Assembly: GCA_049941595.1 (NCBI GenBank)
Contig: JBNFNA010000007.1
Span: forward strand, 1-64,000
Reading direction: 5' to 3'
DNA: 64,000 bases
Source of the DNA: Pasteurella sp049941595
GTDB lineage: Bacteria; Pseudomonadota; Gammaproteobacteria; Enterobacterales; Pasteurellaceae
The notes under the pieces were generated by a model. It was not told the DNA's origin. It searched no databases and worked only from the letters and a program-made list of their open reading frames with translations. Each line of letters begins with the position of its first letter. The stretch's first letter is position 1. Positions 8,851 through 17,958 of the stretch are shown here, piece after piece. The translations under genes were made by a program, and so were the position numbers.

Positions 8851-10221
8851 ATGTTGATAAACAAAACCAAACGAGCAAAACAAAATATCAATCGTTTATT
8901 CTGTTTACCGTTACAAGCTGAAAATGTGGAATTTATTTACAGTGCTGCGGATTTTAAACAGCAAATTATTCAGCTAATTAAACAAGCAAAATCAAGAATT
9001 TATATCACTGCACTTTATTGGCAAAATGATGAAGCGGGCCAAGAAATTTTAGATGAAATTTATCGCGCTAAACAAAATAATCCTGCGTTAGATATTAAAA
9101 TCCTGATCGACTGGCATCGTGCACAACGCAATTTATTAGGTGCAGAGAAAAGTGCTACAAATGCTGATTGGTATTGTGAACAACGAGTAAAACATCAAGA
9201 CAATAGCCATATGTTTTTTGGTGTGCCGATCAATACACGTGAAGTTTTTGGTGTATTGCATATCAAAGGATTTGTGTTTGATGACACTGTGCTTTATAGC
9301 GGTGCAAGCATCAACAATGTTTATCTCAATCAGTTAAATAAATATCGTTACGATCGTTATCACAAAATCACGCATCCACAACTTGCAGATGGTATGGTGG
9401 AATTTGTGCAGCAGTATTTATTAAATCCTTTAGCGGTACACCCACTTGATAGTTGTGAACGTCCAAAAACTAAAGAAGTGCGCGCAGCAATTAAAGCCTT
9501 TCGTAAAACACTTGCATTTGAGGCAAATTATTCACTAAAAGGGGCAACATTATTAGAGGTTAACCCAGATCAACTCAGCATTTCAGCGTTATTTGGGTTA
9601 AGCAAATATCGCAATCACTTAAATCAGACCATTGAAGATTTATTCCAAGTGGTTGAAGAAAAATTAGTGATCTGTACGCCATATTTTAATTTTCCACGCA
9701 CGTTACAACAAAAAATTCGCCAGTTGTTAAGTAAAGGGAAAAAAGTGGAAATTATCGTCGGTGATAAAACCGCAAATGACTTTTATATTCCACCGTCTGA
9801 ACCATTCAAAATGGCGGGCGCATTGCCTTATTTATATGAAAGCAATTTACGCCGTTTCAGTAAAAAGTTTGAATATGAAATTAATCTTGGGTTATTAGAA
9901 ATTCGTACGTGGAAAGATGGCGATAATTCCTATCACTTAAAAGGCATTTGGGTGGATGATAAGTATGTGTTACTCACGGGTAACAACCTTAATCCACGTG
10001 CTTGGCGTTTAGATGCAGAAAATGGTTTATTCATTTACGATCCAAAACAAGAATTACGTGCACAATTTGAAAAAGAGTTGGATTGCATTCGCCAACATAC
10101 ACGTGTGTTAGAGCATTATTCTGAATTGGAAGAAATGAAACAATATCCAGAACCCGTGCAAAAGCTGTTGAAGAAATTTGCGCGAGTGAAGGCAGATAAA
10201 TTAGTGAAAATGATACTTTAA
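8851..10221 (+). CDS. pssA: CDP-diacylglycerol-serine O-phosphatidyltransferase
   Basis: This phospholipase-D superfamily enzyme of 456 residues makes phosphatidylserine, the precursor of phosphatidylethanolamine, at the inner membrane surface. Two HxK motifs are seen: HIKGFVFDDTVLYSGASINN in the first half and HLKGIWVDDKYVLLTGNN in the second. I prefer the ATG at 8851, about 10 bases after AAAGAG, to the ATG at 8842, which nearly touches it; the second also gives the usual MLINKTK-type N-terminus. Two residues of doubt at the start do not change the call. Confidence 0.94.
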   Translation: MLINKTKRAKQNINRLFCLPLQAENVEFIYSAADFKQQIIQLIKQAKSRIYITALYWQNDEAGQEILDEIYRAKQNNPALDIKILIDWHRAQRNLLGAEKSATNADWYCEQRVKHQDNSHMFFGVPINTREVFGVLHIKGFVFDDTVLYSGASINNVYLNQLNKYRYDRYHKITHPQLADGMVEFVQQYLLNPLAVHPLDSCERPKTKEVRAAIKAFRKTLAFEANYSLKGATLLEVNPDQLSISALFGLSKYRNHLNQTIEDLFQVVEEKLVICTPYFNFPRTLQQKIRQLLSKGKKVEIIVGDKTANDFYIPPSEPFKMAGALPYLYESNLRRFSKKFEYEINLGLLEIRTWKDGDNSYHLKGIWVDDKYVLLTGNNLNPRAWRLDAENGLFIYDPKQELRAQFEKELDCIRQHTRVLEHYSELEEMKQYPEPVQKLLKKFARVKADKLVKMIL

Positions 10222-10266
10222 TTAATAGAGGGAATAGGTTTCCCTTTCACATCAAAAATGTTATAA

Positions 10267-10294
10267 AAAAGACCGCACTTTTATGCGGTCTTTT
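10267..10294. terminator. Uptake-sequence hairpin terminator between pssA and lutC
   Basis: AAAAGACCGCA (10267-10277) pairs with TGCGGTCTTTT (10284-10294) around CTTTTA. The hairpin contains an uptake core in reverse orientation (ACCGCACTT). A-rich and T-rich flanks let it serve both converging genes. Confidence 0.85.
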
Positions 10295-10316
10295 CTTTTA
10301 TCTTAAGAATACTGAG

Positions 10317-11039
10317 TTATGCCACAGCAACTGGCTTAGTGTCATCAATAATTAAGTATGCTTTTGCCACAGGGCCGTGTACACCCACCACTTTGATTAA
10401 CTCAATATCTGCCGTTGAACTTGGACCTGCGATTAAGTTAACGCATGATGGCATACGCTCGCCTTGTTGTGCTTTGTGGTGCAAAATTCCAGAAAGCTGT
10501 GCAACACGAGGTAAGATTGAGCTTTTGTTCAATACTACAATCGACACTCTCGGAAGCAAACTGACTGAACGACCACGCTGTGAATTTGAGAATAATACGA
10601 TACCGCCCGATTCAGTTAATCCGTATTCTGCAAACACAATCCCGATATTCGCCGTGTTCGCAAAAGTGCGGTTAATTTCTGCTGAATTTTCTGCCCAAAT
10701 ATGGGTTTCATATTTTGCTTGTACTGCTGGCGTAATGCCTGATTCCACTAAACGGTTGTCATCATTTAGGATTACCGGACCACCACCGTATTTTTCACAC
10801 ATTGCTAACAAATCCGCAGTCACATTTTCAGGTGTTGTCACTTGGCAATTCACTAGCATTGTTTGTGAAGCAAATTCCACAAACGCATCACAGCGTTCAT
10901 CAATGCTTAAATCCGTTAAACGGGTGGTGGGATAATCATTTAATGGATGATATTCACTAATCACTTGCGTACGTGGTTCACGTCCTAATTGTTTCGCAAG
11001 GTGATCTAAAAACTGTTGTCTATTTTTTTGATCTAACAT
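10317..11039 (-). CDS. lutC: Lactate utilization protein C (LUD domain)
   Basis: The 240-residue LUD-domain protein is the third subunit of the LutABC L-lactate oxidation complex. It aligns with YkgG/LutC: the GGGPVILNDDNRL segment near 90, the TESGGIVL segment near 155, and VNLIAGPSSTADIEL near 200. It has no cysteine cluster, as expected, since the iron-sulfur clusters are on LutA and LutB. It is last in the lldP-lutA-lutB-lutC run, 15 bases after lutB, and ends at a bidirectional terminator. Confidence 0.92.
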   Translation of the reverse strand: MLDQKNRQQFLDHLAKQLGREPRTQVISEYHPLNDYPTTRLTDLSIDERCDAFVEFASQTMLVNCQVTTPENVTADLLAMCEKYGGGPVILNDDNRLVESGITPAVQAKYETHIWAENSAEINRTFANTANIGIVFAEYGLTESGGIVLFSNSQRGRSVSLLPRVSIVVLNKSSILPRVAQLSGILHHKAQQGERMPSCVNLIAGPSSTADIELIKVVGVHGPVAKAYLIIDDTKPVAVA

Positions 11040-11054
11040 AGAAATTCCTCACTA

Positions 11055-12458
11055 TTAACGATTTTTGAACCAAGAACGGAAGCTTTCACCTTCAGCTTCT
11101 GGCAAGTCACGTGCTTTTGTCCACTCTGCTAATGCACCTACTTGAATTGGCGCTTTACCATCACGAATCATTAATTTCGCCACTTTTGCCCCCACATTAA
11201 CACCAATTTTCCATAACGCAGGATTGCTATTTGCAAGCGTAAAGGCTTTTACTGAAAGACGCTCTGCTAATGGGTTCATTCCCATTTCTGCGATATTACG
11301 ACGGTGTTTCAATAATAAGTGCGCTAATGGAATTTTAACTGGGCAAACTTGGTTACACGCAGTACATAAAGAACAAGCAGACGGTAGATCTTTAAATTCA
11401 TCGTAGCCACCTAAAATTGGTGAAATCACAGAACCAATTGGACCTGGATAAATCGAACCATAACCGTGGCCACCGATTTGGCGATACGCAGGGCAAGTAT
11501 TTAAACAAGCGCCACAACGAATACAACGTAATACTTCACGGAATTCTGAACCTAACATTTTTGAACGACCGTTATCCACAATCACTAAGTGGAATTCTTC
11601 AGGACCGTCTGTTTCGCCCGGAAGACGAGGGCCAGTTAACCAAGTGTTATAACCAGTTAAACGTGCACCTACCGCACTACGTGCAAGCAACGTAATTAAC
11701 ACATCAACTTCTTTAAAAGTTGGTGCTAAACGTTCCATACCCATTACAGCGATATGTGTTTTTGGTAATGAAGTTGCTAAACGTAAGTTCCCTTCGTTTG
11801 TTACTAAACACACACTACCCGTTTCCGCCACCGCAAAGTTACAACCACTTACGCCAATATCCGCTTCTAAGAAATCTTTACGGATCGTTTCACGAATGAA
11901 TAATGTCATTTCTTCAGGTGTTTCAGAACCGGTATAACCTAATTTTTCTGCTAACACTTTGCGAATTTGATGGCGATCTTTGTGAATCGCAGGTACAACG
12001 ATATGTGATGGTTTATCTTCCGCAACTTGTAAAATATATTCGCCAAGGTCAGTTTCAATAACTTTGATGCCTTCTGCTTCAAGAACGTGGTTCATTCCGA
12101 TTTCTTCGGTTACCATCGATTTTGATTTTACAATTTTCTTTGCATTTTTCGTTTTTGCGACGTTTTTAATGTAGTTTGTTGCATCTTCTGCAGTTGATGC
12201 GAAATAAACGTGGCCACCATTTTGGGTCACTTTTTCAGACAGTTGATATAAGTACGCATCGAGGTTTTCAATCACGTGGTTACGAATGTCTTTTGCGTGC
12301 TCACGCCATTCTTCCCAATGACCTAATTCTTCCACCATTTTTTGACGGTTAGCACCGATACGTTCTTGTGCCATTACCACTGCTTTACGCATAATATCGT
12401 TTTGAATTTCTTCATTGATACGCGGTTTAAATTGAAGGTTACTTGTTTTAATTGACAT
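11055..12458 (-). CDS. lutB: Lactate utilization iron-sulfur protein B
   Basis: This 467-residue protein joins a LUD domain (roughly 70-300) to a ferredoxin-like module and a C-terminal helical tail. Two 4Fe-4S motifs are visible: CIRCGACLNTCP near 310 and CSLCTACNQVCP near 360. With LutA and LutC it oxidises L-lactate to pyruvate. Its TESGSVC-type block (AETGSVCLVTNEGN) is characteristic. It starts 11 bases after lutA and shares its strand and spacing pattern, so one transcript is likely. Confidence 0.94.
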   Translation of the reverse strand: MSIKTSNLQFKPRINEEIQNDIMRKAVVMAQERIGANRQKMVEELGHWEEWREHAKDIRNHVIENLDAYLYQLSEKVTQNGGHVYFASTAEDATNYIKNVAKTKNAKKIVKSKSMVTEEIGMNHVLEAEGIKVIETDLGEYILQVAEDKPSHIVVPAIHKDRHQIRKVLAEKLGYTGSETPEEMTLFIRETIRKDFLEADIGVSGCNFAVAETGSVCLVTNEGNLRLATSLPKTHIAVMGMERLAPTFKEVDVLITLLARSAVGARLTGYNTWLTGPRLPGETDGPEEFHLVIVDNGRSKMLGSEFREVLRCIRCGACLNTCPAYRQIGGHGYGSIYPGPIGSVISPILGGYDEFKDLPSACSLCTACNQVCPVKIPLAHLLLKHRRNIAEMGMNPLAERLSVKAFTLANSNPALWKIGVNVGAKVAKLMIRDGKAPIQVGALAEWTKARDLPEAEGESFRSWFKNR

Positions 12459-12469
12459 TGTTATCCTCC

Positions 12470-13189
12470 TTAGTGACTCATTAATACTTCAGCGATATGC
12501 ATCACTTTCACATTATGACCTTCACGTTTTAAACGTCCGCCAATATTTAACAAGCAACTTACGTCTGCTCCGATAAGATAAAGTGGTTTAACTGCCATAA
12601 TATGTTGCACTTTCTCTTTTACCATTTCGCCTGAAATTTCAGCCATCTTGACCGAGAAAGTACCACCGAAACCACAGCAAGTTTCTTGGTTGTGAATTGG
12701 TAATAACGTTAAACCTTCTACATTTTGTAATAACTTAACCGGCTCTTCTTTCACGCCAAGTTTACGGAATAAACTGCAAGATGGGTGGTAAACAGCGTTA
12801 CCTTCTAATTTTGCACCCACGTTTTCAACGCCTAATTTATTCACGATGAAATCAGTTAAGTCGTAAAAACGCTCAGCGACTTTTCGCGCGCGTTCTGCCC
12901 ATTCGGGTTCATCTTTTAAATATTCTGAATAAGTGGTAATTGCATATACGCAAGAGCCAGCTGGGGCTACGATTGGATAATCATTCACTTCAAAAGTTTC
13001 GATTAATTTTTTCATCGCGGGAATAGCTTGAGATATGTAGCCACTATTGATGGCAGGTTGTCCACAACAACTTTGTTGTTCAAGAAAGGTAATTTTGCAA
13101 CCAAGCTTTTCTAATAAAAGAACAGATTGTTTAGCAACATTAGATTTCAAAGCATCACCAATACAGGTAACGTAGAAATTAACATTCAT
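12470..13189 (-). CDS. lutA: Lactate utilization protein A (CCG-domain)
   Basis: The 239-residue CCG-domain protein (YkgE/LutA) has two cysteine-rich repeats, QQSCCGQPA near 57 and ETCCGFGG near 178, that bind non-cubane or 4Fe-4S clusters in this family, homologous to heterodisulfide reductase subunit B. I chose ATG at 13189, 8 bases after GGAG. A GTG at 13198 overlaps that ribosome site and is unlikely. A 13-bp hairpin lies just upstream, between lldP and lutA. Confidence 0.92.
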   Translation of the reverse strand: MNVNFYVTCIGDALKSNVAKQSVLLLEKLGCKITFLEQQSCCGQPAINSGYISQAIPAMKKLIETFEVNDYPIVAPAGSCVYAITTYSEYLKDEPEWAERARKVAERFYDLTDFIVNKLGVENVGAKLEGNAVYHPSCSLFRKLGVKEEPVKLLQNVEGLTLLPIHNQETCCGFGGTFSVKMAEISGEMVKEKVQHIMAVKPLYLIGADVSCLLNIGGRLKREGHNVKVMHIAEVLMSH

Positions 13190-13210
13190 ATTTATCACTC
13201 CATAAATGCC

Positions 13211-13241
13211 ATATAGCTAACTTCATTAAAGTTAGCTATAT
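13211..13241. promoter_or_regulatory. Perfect hairpin between lldP and lutA
   Basis: ATATAGCTAACTT (13211-13223) and AAGTTAGCTATAT (13229-13241) are exact complements around a 5-base loop. On the transcribed minus strand it is not followed by T residues but by the lutA ribosome site. It is therefore more likely a regulatory, processing or mRNA-stability element, or a dyad operator, than a terminator. Confidence 0.6.
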
Positions 13242-13263
13242 CGGAAAGTAAATTAATAGTAAG

Positions 13264-14850
13264 TTAGAACACTATGACTGCAACAAGTGCGGCCATCACG
13301 CCATAAATAAACATTGGTACTACAGTTTGTTTGAGGATAGAACCTTCTTGGTTACTTACATTCAATACTGAACACACTGCAATAATGTTATTTAAACACA
13401 CCATATTACCCATTGCGCCTCCCACAGACTGCAATGCAAGAATTAATGGTACAGACATACCTGTTGTTTCAGCAATTGATAGTTGGATACCACCAAAAGT
13501 GAGGTTCGAAACAGTATTTGAACCTGAGAAGAATGCACCGATAGCACCTAGGTAAGAAGAGAAGTAAACCCATTTATCACCTGTTACATCAGCAAATGTT
13601 TTACCAATTGTGATTACCATTGAGTCATAGTTATCGTTACCAACTAACATTAATTTTACCATAACTAATGCACCTAAAAGCGCAAAGAATGGTTTTTTTG
13701 TCTGATGATAAGTTGATGAAACAATGTTTTTCGCTTTTTCACCACTTAACTTGAACACTAAAATCGAAGTGATTACAGTGACAATAAATGGAATCAATGA
13801 TGGGACATATAAGGTCTTATAGCTTTCGTTGATGCCTTGACCTAAGATGTTGTTTAACGAAAGAATTAACGCCTGGCTCACTTTGAATTCACCTAATGTA
13901 CCTAAAGACACAGAGAACCAAGTTGTCGCATCATTTAATAACTGTTTAATACCTAACTGGTGAATACGAGTCACAACTAAGATTGCGATAAGCATCATCG
14001 TTGGGAAAAGTGCTTTGAATACTTGACGGAAGTCGACTTGCTCAAGCACCAATTCTGAGTTTGTTTCTTTGCTAATACCGATGCCTTTGTTTGCTGAAAA
14101 AATCGAAATTAACAAGCCGATTGCCCCACCTACTAACGCTGGGAACTCATAGTTCACTTGTGCTAATAATAAATAAGGGATAGTACAAGAAAGAATACTG
14201 ATATAGATAAACAATAAGTTTTGTTTAATTTGTTTCCAAGTCACTAAGAAACGTAAGGCTAATACAGGGATTAAAAACGCTGCAACAAAGTGAATAAATG
14301 CAGTTTTTTGACCAACTTCAAGTACGAGATCTTCATTTAAGCCTAATGAACCGAAACCAAACCACGTTGGTGTACCTACTGCACCGAAAGACACTGGAAC
14401 AGAGTTCATTACTAACGCTAACATTGCCACTTGCAATGGTTTAAAACCTAATCCCATTAGGATTGGTGCTGCGATTGCTGCTGGTGTACCGAAACCACTT
14501 GCCCCTTCAATCATAAACGCAAACGCCCAACCGATGATCATAATTTGAGCCACTGGGTTTGGGTTAATGTTTGCTAACCACTTACGTAACACGTCTGTAC
14601 TACCCGAGACTTCCATCATACGGTTAAATAAAATCGCTCCAAAAATAATCGTAATTGGAGTTTGGGTTGCAATTAATCCTGCAATGATATTCGCATTTAA
14701 GCGAGACAAGTCTGTACCAAAGTAAAATACTTGTAAAAGATAGGTTAATAATGCAATTAAAGGAAGTGCGATGTAGGAAGGTAAACTATTGCGTTTTACC
14801 ATTAAATAAATTAATAACGCAATAGGCAGAATACTCAAAAAGAAAACCAT
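13264..14850 (-). CDS. lldP: L-lactate permease
   Basis: The 528-residue LctP/LldP family lactate:proton symporter of the inner membrane has about 12-14 hydrophobic segments. Family motifs are the loop EGASGFGTPAAIAAP near 112 and GAVGTPTWFGFGSLG near 155. It is the promoter-proximal gene of a lactate uptake and oxidation operon with lutABC downstream. The usual sensor gene lldR is not present beside it. Regulation is probably through cAMP-CRP, because a consensus site lies upstream at 15040-15055. Confidence 0.94.
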   Translation of the reverse strand: MVFFLSILPIALLIYLMVKRNSLPSYIALPLIALLTYLLQVFYFGTDLSRLNANIIAGLIATQTPITIIFGAILFNRMMEVSGSTDVLRKWLANINPNPVAQIMIIGWAFAFMIEGASGFGTPAAIAAPILMGLGFKPLQVAMLALVMNSVPVSFGAVGTPTWFGFGSLGLNEDLVLEVGQKTAFIHFVAAFLIPVLALRFLVTWKQIKQNLLFIYISILSCTIPYLLLAQVNYEFPALVGGAIGLLISIFSANKGIGISKETNSELVLEQVDFRQVFKALFPTMMLIAILVVTRIHQLGIKQLLNDATTWFSVSLGTLGEFKVSQALILSLNNILGQGINESYKTLYVPSLIPFIVTVITSILVFKLSGEKAKNIVSSTYHQTKKPFFALLGALVMVKLMLVGNDNYDSMVITIGKTFADVTGDKWVYFSSYLGAIGAFFSGSNTVSNLTFGGIQLSIAETTGMSVPLILALQSVGGAMGNMVCLNNIIAVCSVLNVSNQEGSILKQTVVPMFIYGVMAALVAVIVF

Positions 14851-15039
14851 ATAAAAATCCTATATTTAGATTAAATCTTAAACCAAATCAAAATATCATA
14901 AATTAAAACTAACACTTTGTAGGTATATATTTAAACAACAACCTTAAAATGCTTAAATAATAAACTTTGCAAGGAAATGTTAATCATTTGTTATAATAAA
15001 GTAATTAAAAAAAAATGCTTGGAAAAATAACTTTTTTTC

Positions 15040-15055
15040 TGTGATATATTTCACA
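15040..15055 (-). promoter_or_regulatory. CRP-cAMP site of the lldP-lutABC operon
   Basis: TGTGA-TATATT-TCACA matches both half-sites of the CRP consensus exactly. Reading the minus strand, a candidate -10 TATTAT lies at 14998-14993. That would give a start near 14986, placing the site centre about 61.5 bases upstream, the class I activation position. The rest of the 377-base gap (14851-15227) is very A+T rich; besides this site I see only the purB terminator and a DNA uptake core at 15204-15212. Confidence 0.75.
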
Positions 15056-15143
15056 CAACACAAAAAATCTTCTTAAATCGCTCATTTTTTACACCAAATG
15101 ACAAGTCAAAAATGGATACATTTTTAGTATTCAGCATAAAAAA

Positions 15144-15174
15144 GAAGGTTGTGCCAAGAAAAGGCACAACCTTC
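15144..15174 (-). terminator. Intrinsic terminator of hflD-purB
   Basis: GAAGGTTGTGCC (15144-15155) and GGCACAACCTTC (15163-15174) form a perfect 12-bp stem with a 7-base loop. On the minus strand it is followed by a run of six T. It is about 50 bases past the purB stop. Confidence 0.92.
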
Positions 15175-15227
15175 CTCATCATATTCAGCAACTTTTCTAA
15201 CTAAAGTGCGGTGAATTTTTACAAAAT

Positions 15228-16595
15228 TTATAGCTTCTCAACTAATTCCACTGCCGCACCGATATAAGTTGCAGGTGTCATTTGCTGTAAACGCACTTTT
15301 TCTTCCGCTGGAATTTCTAACTTTTCGATAAACTTACGCATTGCTACTGCATCAACACGTTTGCCACGAGTGAGCTCTTTTAACTTCTCATAAGGTTTCT
15401 CGATGCCATAACGACGCATTACCGTTTGAATTGGCTCTGCTAACACCTCCCAGTTTTGATCCAGCTCATCACGTAAATGTTGTTCATTCACTTCTAATTT
15501 GCTGATACCTTTGCGTGTTGCCGCATAAGCAATTAAACAATAACCTAAACCCACCCCTAAGTTACGCAATACCGTTGAGTCGGTCAAATCACGTTGCCAA
15601 CGAGAAATTGGTAATTTCGCCCCTAAATGTGCCATTACTGCATTGGCTAAACCTAAGTTACCTTCAGAGTTTTCGAAGTCGATTGGGTTCACTTTGTGTG
15701 GCATTGTTGACGAACCAATTTCGCCCTCAATGGTACGTTGTTTAAAGTGGTTTAATGCAATGTAGCCCCATAAATCACGGTCAAAGTCGATAATAATAGT
15801 GTTGAAACGCGCCACGTTATCGAAAAACTCAGCAATATAGTCGTGTGGTTCGATTTGCGTAGTGTACGGGTTCCACGTTAAACCTAATGAAGTTACAAAC
15901 TCTTCACTGAATTTATGCCAATCAATGTCAGGATAAGCCGATAAATGTGCATTATAGTTACCTACTGCGCCATTGATTTTGCCAAGAATTTCAATGTGTT
16001 GTAATTGTTTGAATTGGCGTTGTAAACGATACACCACGTTCGCCATCTCTTTACCCATTGTTGATGGAGATGCTGGCTGACCGTGTGTGCGTGAAAGCAA
16101 TGGAATGGTTTTATACTCATTCGCAAGGGCAGTAATATCTGCGATTAATTTCTGCCATTCTGGAAGGAGTACCTCTTCACGCGCTGTTTTTAACATTAAT
16201 GCGTGAGAAAGGTTGTTAATATCTTCTGATGTGCAAGCAAAGTGAATAAATTCGCTCACTTTCGCTAATTCAGGTAAAGCTTCACTTTTTTCTTTTAAGA
16301 AATACTCCACCGCTTTCACGTCGTGGTTAGTGGTGCGTTCAATTTCTTTGATACGTTCTGCATCTTGCACGCTGAAATTTTCAACGATTTGGTTGAGGTA
16401 ATCGTTTGCCTCTTTCGACAATGAAGAAACTTCTTGAATTTGATCAGTCGCCGCCAATTTTTGCAACCAACGAACTTCTACGGTTACACGGAATTTTAAC
16501 AAACCAAATTCACTGAAAATGGAACGAAGTGAAGTGACTTTGTCTTGATAACGGCCATCAATCGGGGAAAGTGCAGTTAATGCATTAAGTTGCAT
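15228..16595 (-). CDS. purB: Adenylosuccinate lyase
   Basis: The 455-residue cytoplasmic enzyme performs two steps of purine synthesis: release of fumarate from SAICAR and from adenylosuccinate. The lyase signature SSTMPHKVNP is near residue 290 and LSPIDGRYQDK opens the protein. Start choice: the ATG at 16595 has GGAG ten bases upstream, whereas the ATG at 16610 overlaps that GGAG. hflD is 27 bases upstream on the same strand, the hflD-purB order of Enterobacterales, but mnmA is not adjacent here. Confidence 0.96.
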   Translation of the reverse strand: MQLNALTALSPIDGRYQDKVTSLRSIFSEFGLLKFRVTVEVRWLQKLAATDQIQEVSSLSKEANDYLNQIVENFSVQDAERIKEIERTTNHDVKAVEYFLKEKSEALPELAKVSEFIHFACTSEDINNLSHALMLKTAREEVLLPEWQKLIADITALANEYKTIPLLSRTHGQPASPSTMGKEMANVVYRLQRQFKQLQHIEILGKINGAVGNYNAHLSAYPDIDWHKFSEEFVTSLGLTWNPYTTQIEPHDYIAEFFDNVARFNTIIIDFDRDLWGYIALNHFKQRTIEGEIGSSTMPHKVNPIDFENSEGNLGLANAVMAHLGAKLPISRWQRDLTDSTVLRNLGVGLGYCLIAYAATRKGISKLEVNEQHLRDELDQNWEVLAEPIQTVMRRYGIEKPYEKLKELTRGKRVDAVAMRKFIEKLEIPAEEKVRLQQMTPATYIGAAVELVEKL

Positions 16596-16622
16596 AGAGG
16601 TTAGCTCCATAAAATAAGATGA

Positions 16623-17234
16623 TTAAAGTGAAGAATAAATTTGTTTTGCCATTGCTGCAATCTTACGGCGTGAAAACAAAATTTGCCATTTTGTGCCACC
16701 AACTTGGCGCCATAACACCGCAGAACGAATGCCAGCCAATAAGCAGGCACGGATACGGTGGTGCATTGCAATTTGTTGTAAATGATAGGTTGAACCTTTG
16801 ACTTGGATTTTATTGCCTAAAGGGCTAATCACATCAACATAGATACTTGCCAGTGTCGAAAGCATTTGATCATCTAACAAATCATAGTGCGTAAGTTGAG
16901 TTGGTAAATACTGAATACGGCGGGCTAATTCGGCTTTCGCTTGAGGCTTTTTACTTAGTTTGCTTTCAAGCGCTAATAAACTAATCCAATATCGGCTAAG
17001 ATCAGAACCACTGCCATTCATTTGCTCAAGTAAGGTTTCTAAACCTAATTTCAAATTCTTTTCGTCGCCACCAAAAACCGCAAGTGTGTTTTCTGGTGCC
17101 ATTTGTAGCAAGGTATTCAAACTGACTTCCAACGCAGCAGGGTCAGCTTCGCCTTTTTCTGCAAACTGTTGGACTAACTTGGCGGCTTGGCAAACACCAG
17201 CCAGTGCTAAAGTAATATCGTAATAATTCGCCAT
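16623..17234 (-). CDS. hflD: High-frequency lysogenization protein HflD
   Basis: The 203-residue HflD family protein is membrane-associated. In E. coli it affects lambda lysogenization by sequestering CII; its native role is uncertain. The conserved N-terminus (MANYYDITLALAGVCQAA) fixes the start; the longer reading to 17291 adds a hydrophobic stretch with no family support. It is mainly alpha-helical by composition. It is probably co-transcribed with purB. Confidence 0.9.
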   Translation of the reverse strand: MANYYDITLALAGVCQAAKLVQQFAEKGEADPAALEVSLNTLLQMAPENTLAVFGGDEKNLKLGLETLLEQMNGSGSDLSRYWISLLALESKLSKKPQAKAELARRIQYLPTQLTHYDLLDDQMLSTLASIYVDVISPLGNKIQVKGSTYHLQQIAMHHRIRACLLAGIRSAVLWRQVGGTKWQILFSRRKIAAMAKQIYSSL

Positions 17235-17432
17235 AAGATTGGAATAAATTAAGACTAAAAAATCGGTGCACAATATAGCACTTTTTAACATTTTTTTAAA
17301 GTAACCGATTACCTTTCGTCAAAAGTTGTGACACTGATTTTGCAATGTTCGCTAAAACGATTAATGGTAAATACATTTTTAGTGTGTTTTTTGTTAAAAA
17401 ATCCGAGCAAATCTCCAAAAAAGGAATATTAT

Positions 17433-17558
17433 ATGAATTCAATATTGTGGAAATTTTATTTTGAAAATAAGAAGTATCATTATGAAAAGCTCAACAAAAT
17501 TTTTATTTGCCTTGATTTCTCTTTTATCATTCAACGTATTCGCCAAAATCAACGTTGA
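17433..17558 (+). CDS. Possible 41-residue small ORF ahead of the copper chaperone
   Basis: An ATG at 17433 follows a good ribosome site (AAGGA at 17421-17425, 7 bases away). It opens a 41-codon frame rich in Lys, Phe, Tyr and Ile that ends inside the next gene in another frame. It shows no recognised domain. It may be a leader peptide that couples translation to the PCu(A)C gene, whose own ribosome site is weak, or chance. The function is unknown. Confidence 0.25.
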   Translation: MNSILWKFYFENKKYHYEKLNKIFICLDFSFIIQRIRQNQR

Positions 17559-17892
17559 CCAAGCTTTTGTTTTTAGCGCTAAAGCTGGTGAGCCCACTGC
17601 GGTGTTTATGAATATTTATAATACCGGGCAAGAAGACGTTAATTTAGCAATGGTACAAAGCGATGTGAATGCCAATTTAGCACTACACGGCACACAAAAC
17701 GGCAAAATGATTGAGGTGACGGGCATTGCTATTCCTGCTCACAAAATGACATCGCTCAAACGAGGTGGGCTACATATTATGGTGTTTGATGTTGAACAAG
17801 AACTCGAAGTAGGCAAAACATTTCCACTGAGTTTACTATTTGATAATGGCGAAATCATTAAGATCAATGCAAAAATTATTCAATACCAATAA
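17482..17892 (+). CDS. Periplasmic PCu(A)C-type copper chaperone
   Basis: The 136-residue protein has a Sec signal peptide ending in NVFA (about residues 1-20) and a PCu(A)C (DUF461) domain. The copper ligands expected for the family are seen in order: LHGTQNGKM with its histidine and methionine, then HKM, and GGLHIMVF. Members deliver Cu(I) to the CuA or CuB site of oxidases or otherwise handle periplasmic copper. I chose ATG 17482; a TTG at 17461 would place seven residues before the signal. It stands alone between divergent hflD and the LPS genes. Confidence 0.8.
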   Translation: MKSSTKFLFALISLLSFNVFAKINVDQAFVFSAKAGEPTAVFMNIYNTGQEDVNLAMVQSDVNANLALHGTQNGKMIEVTGIAIPAHKMTSLKRGGLHIMVFDVEQELEVGKTFPLSLLFDNGEIIKINAKIIQYQ

Positions 17893-17900
17893 ATCATCAT

Positions 17901-17939
17901 AAAAATGAGCTAAAATAAGCAACATTATTGCTCATTTTT
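17901..17939 (+). terminator. Terminator after the copper chaperone gene
   Basis: AAAAATGAGC (17901-17910) and GCTCATTTTT (17930-17939) pair, with a further ATAA/TTAT pairing inside the loop. It lies 8 bases after the stop and 20 bases before waaF. Confidence 0.75.
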
Positions 17940-17958
17940 AAAAACTAATGGAATAAGT

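Noticed and set aside
10339..10935. A 198-codon frame on the plus strand opposite lutC
   Set aside because: It is the complement of a well-conserved LUD-domain gene and has no recognisable protein features.
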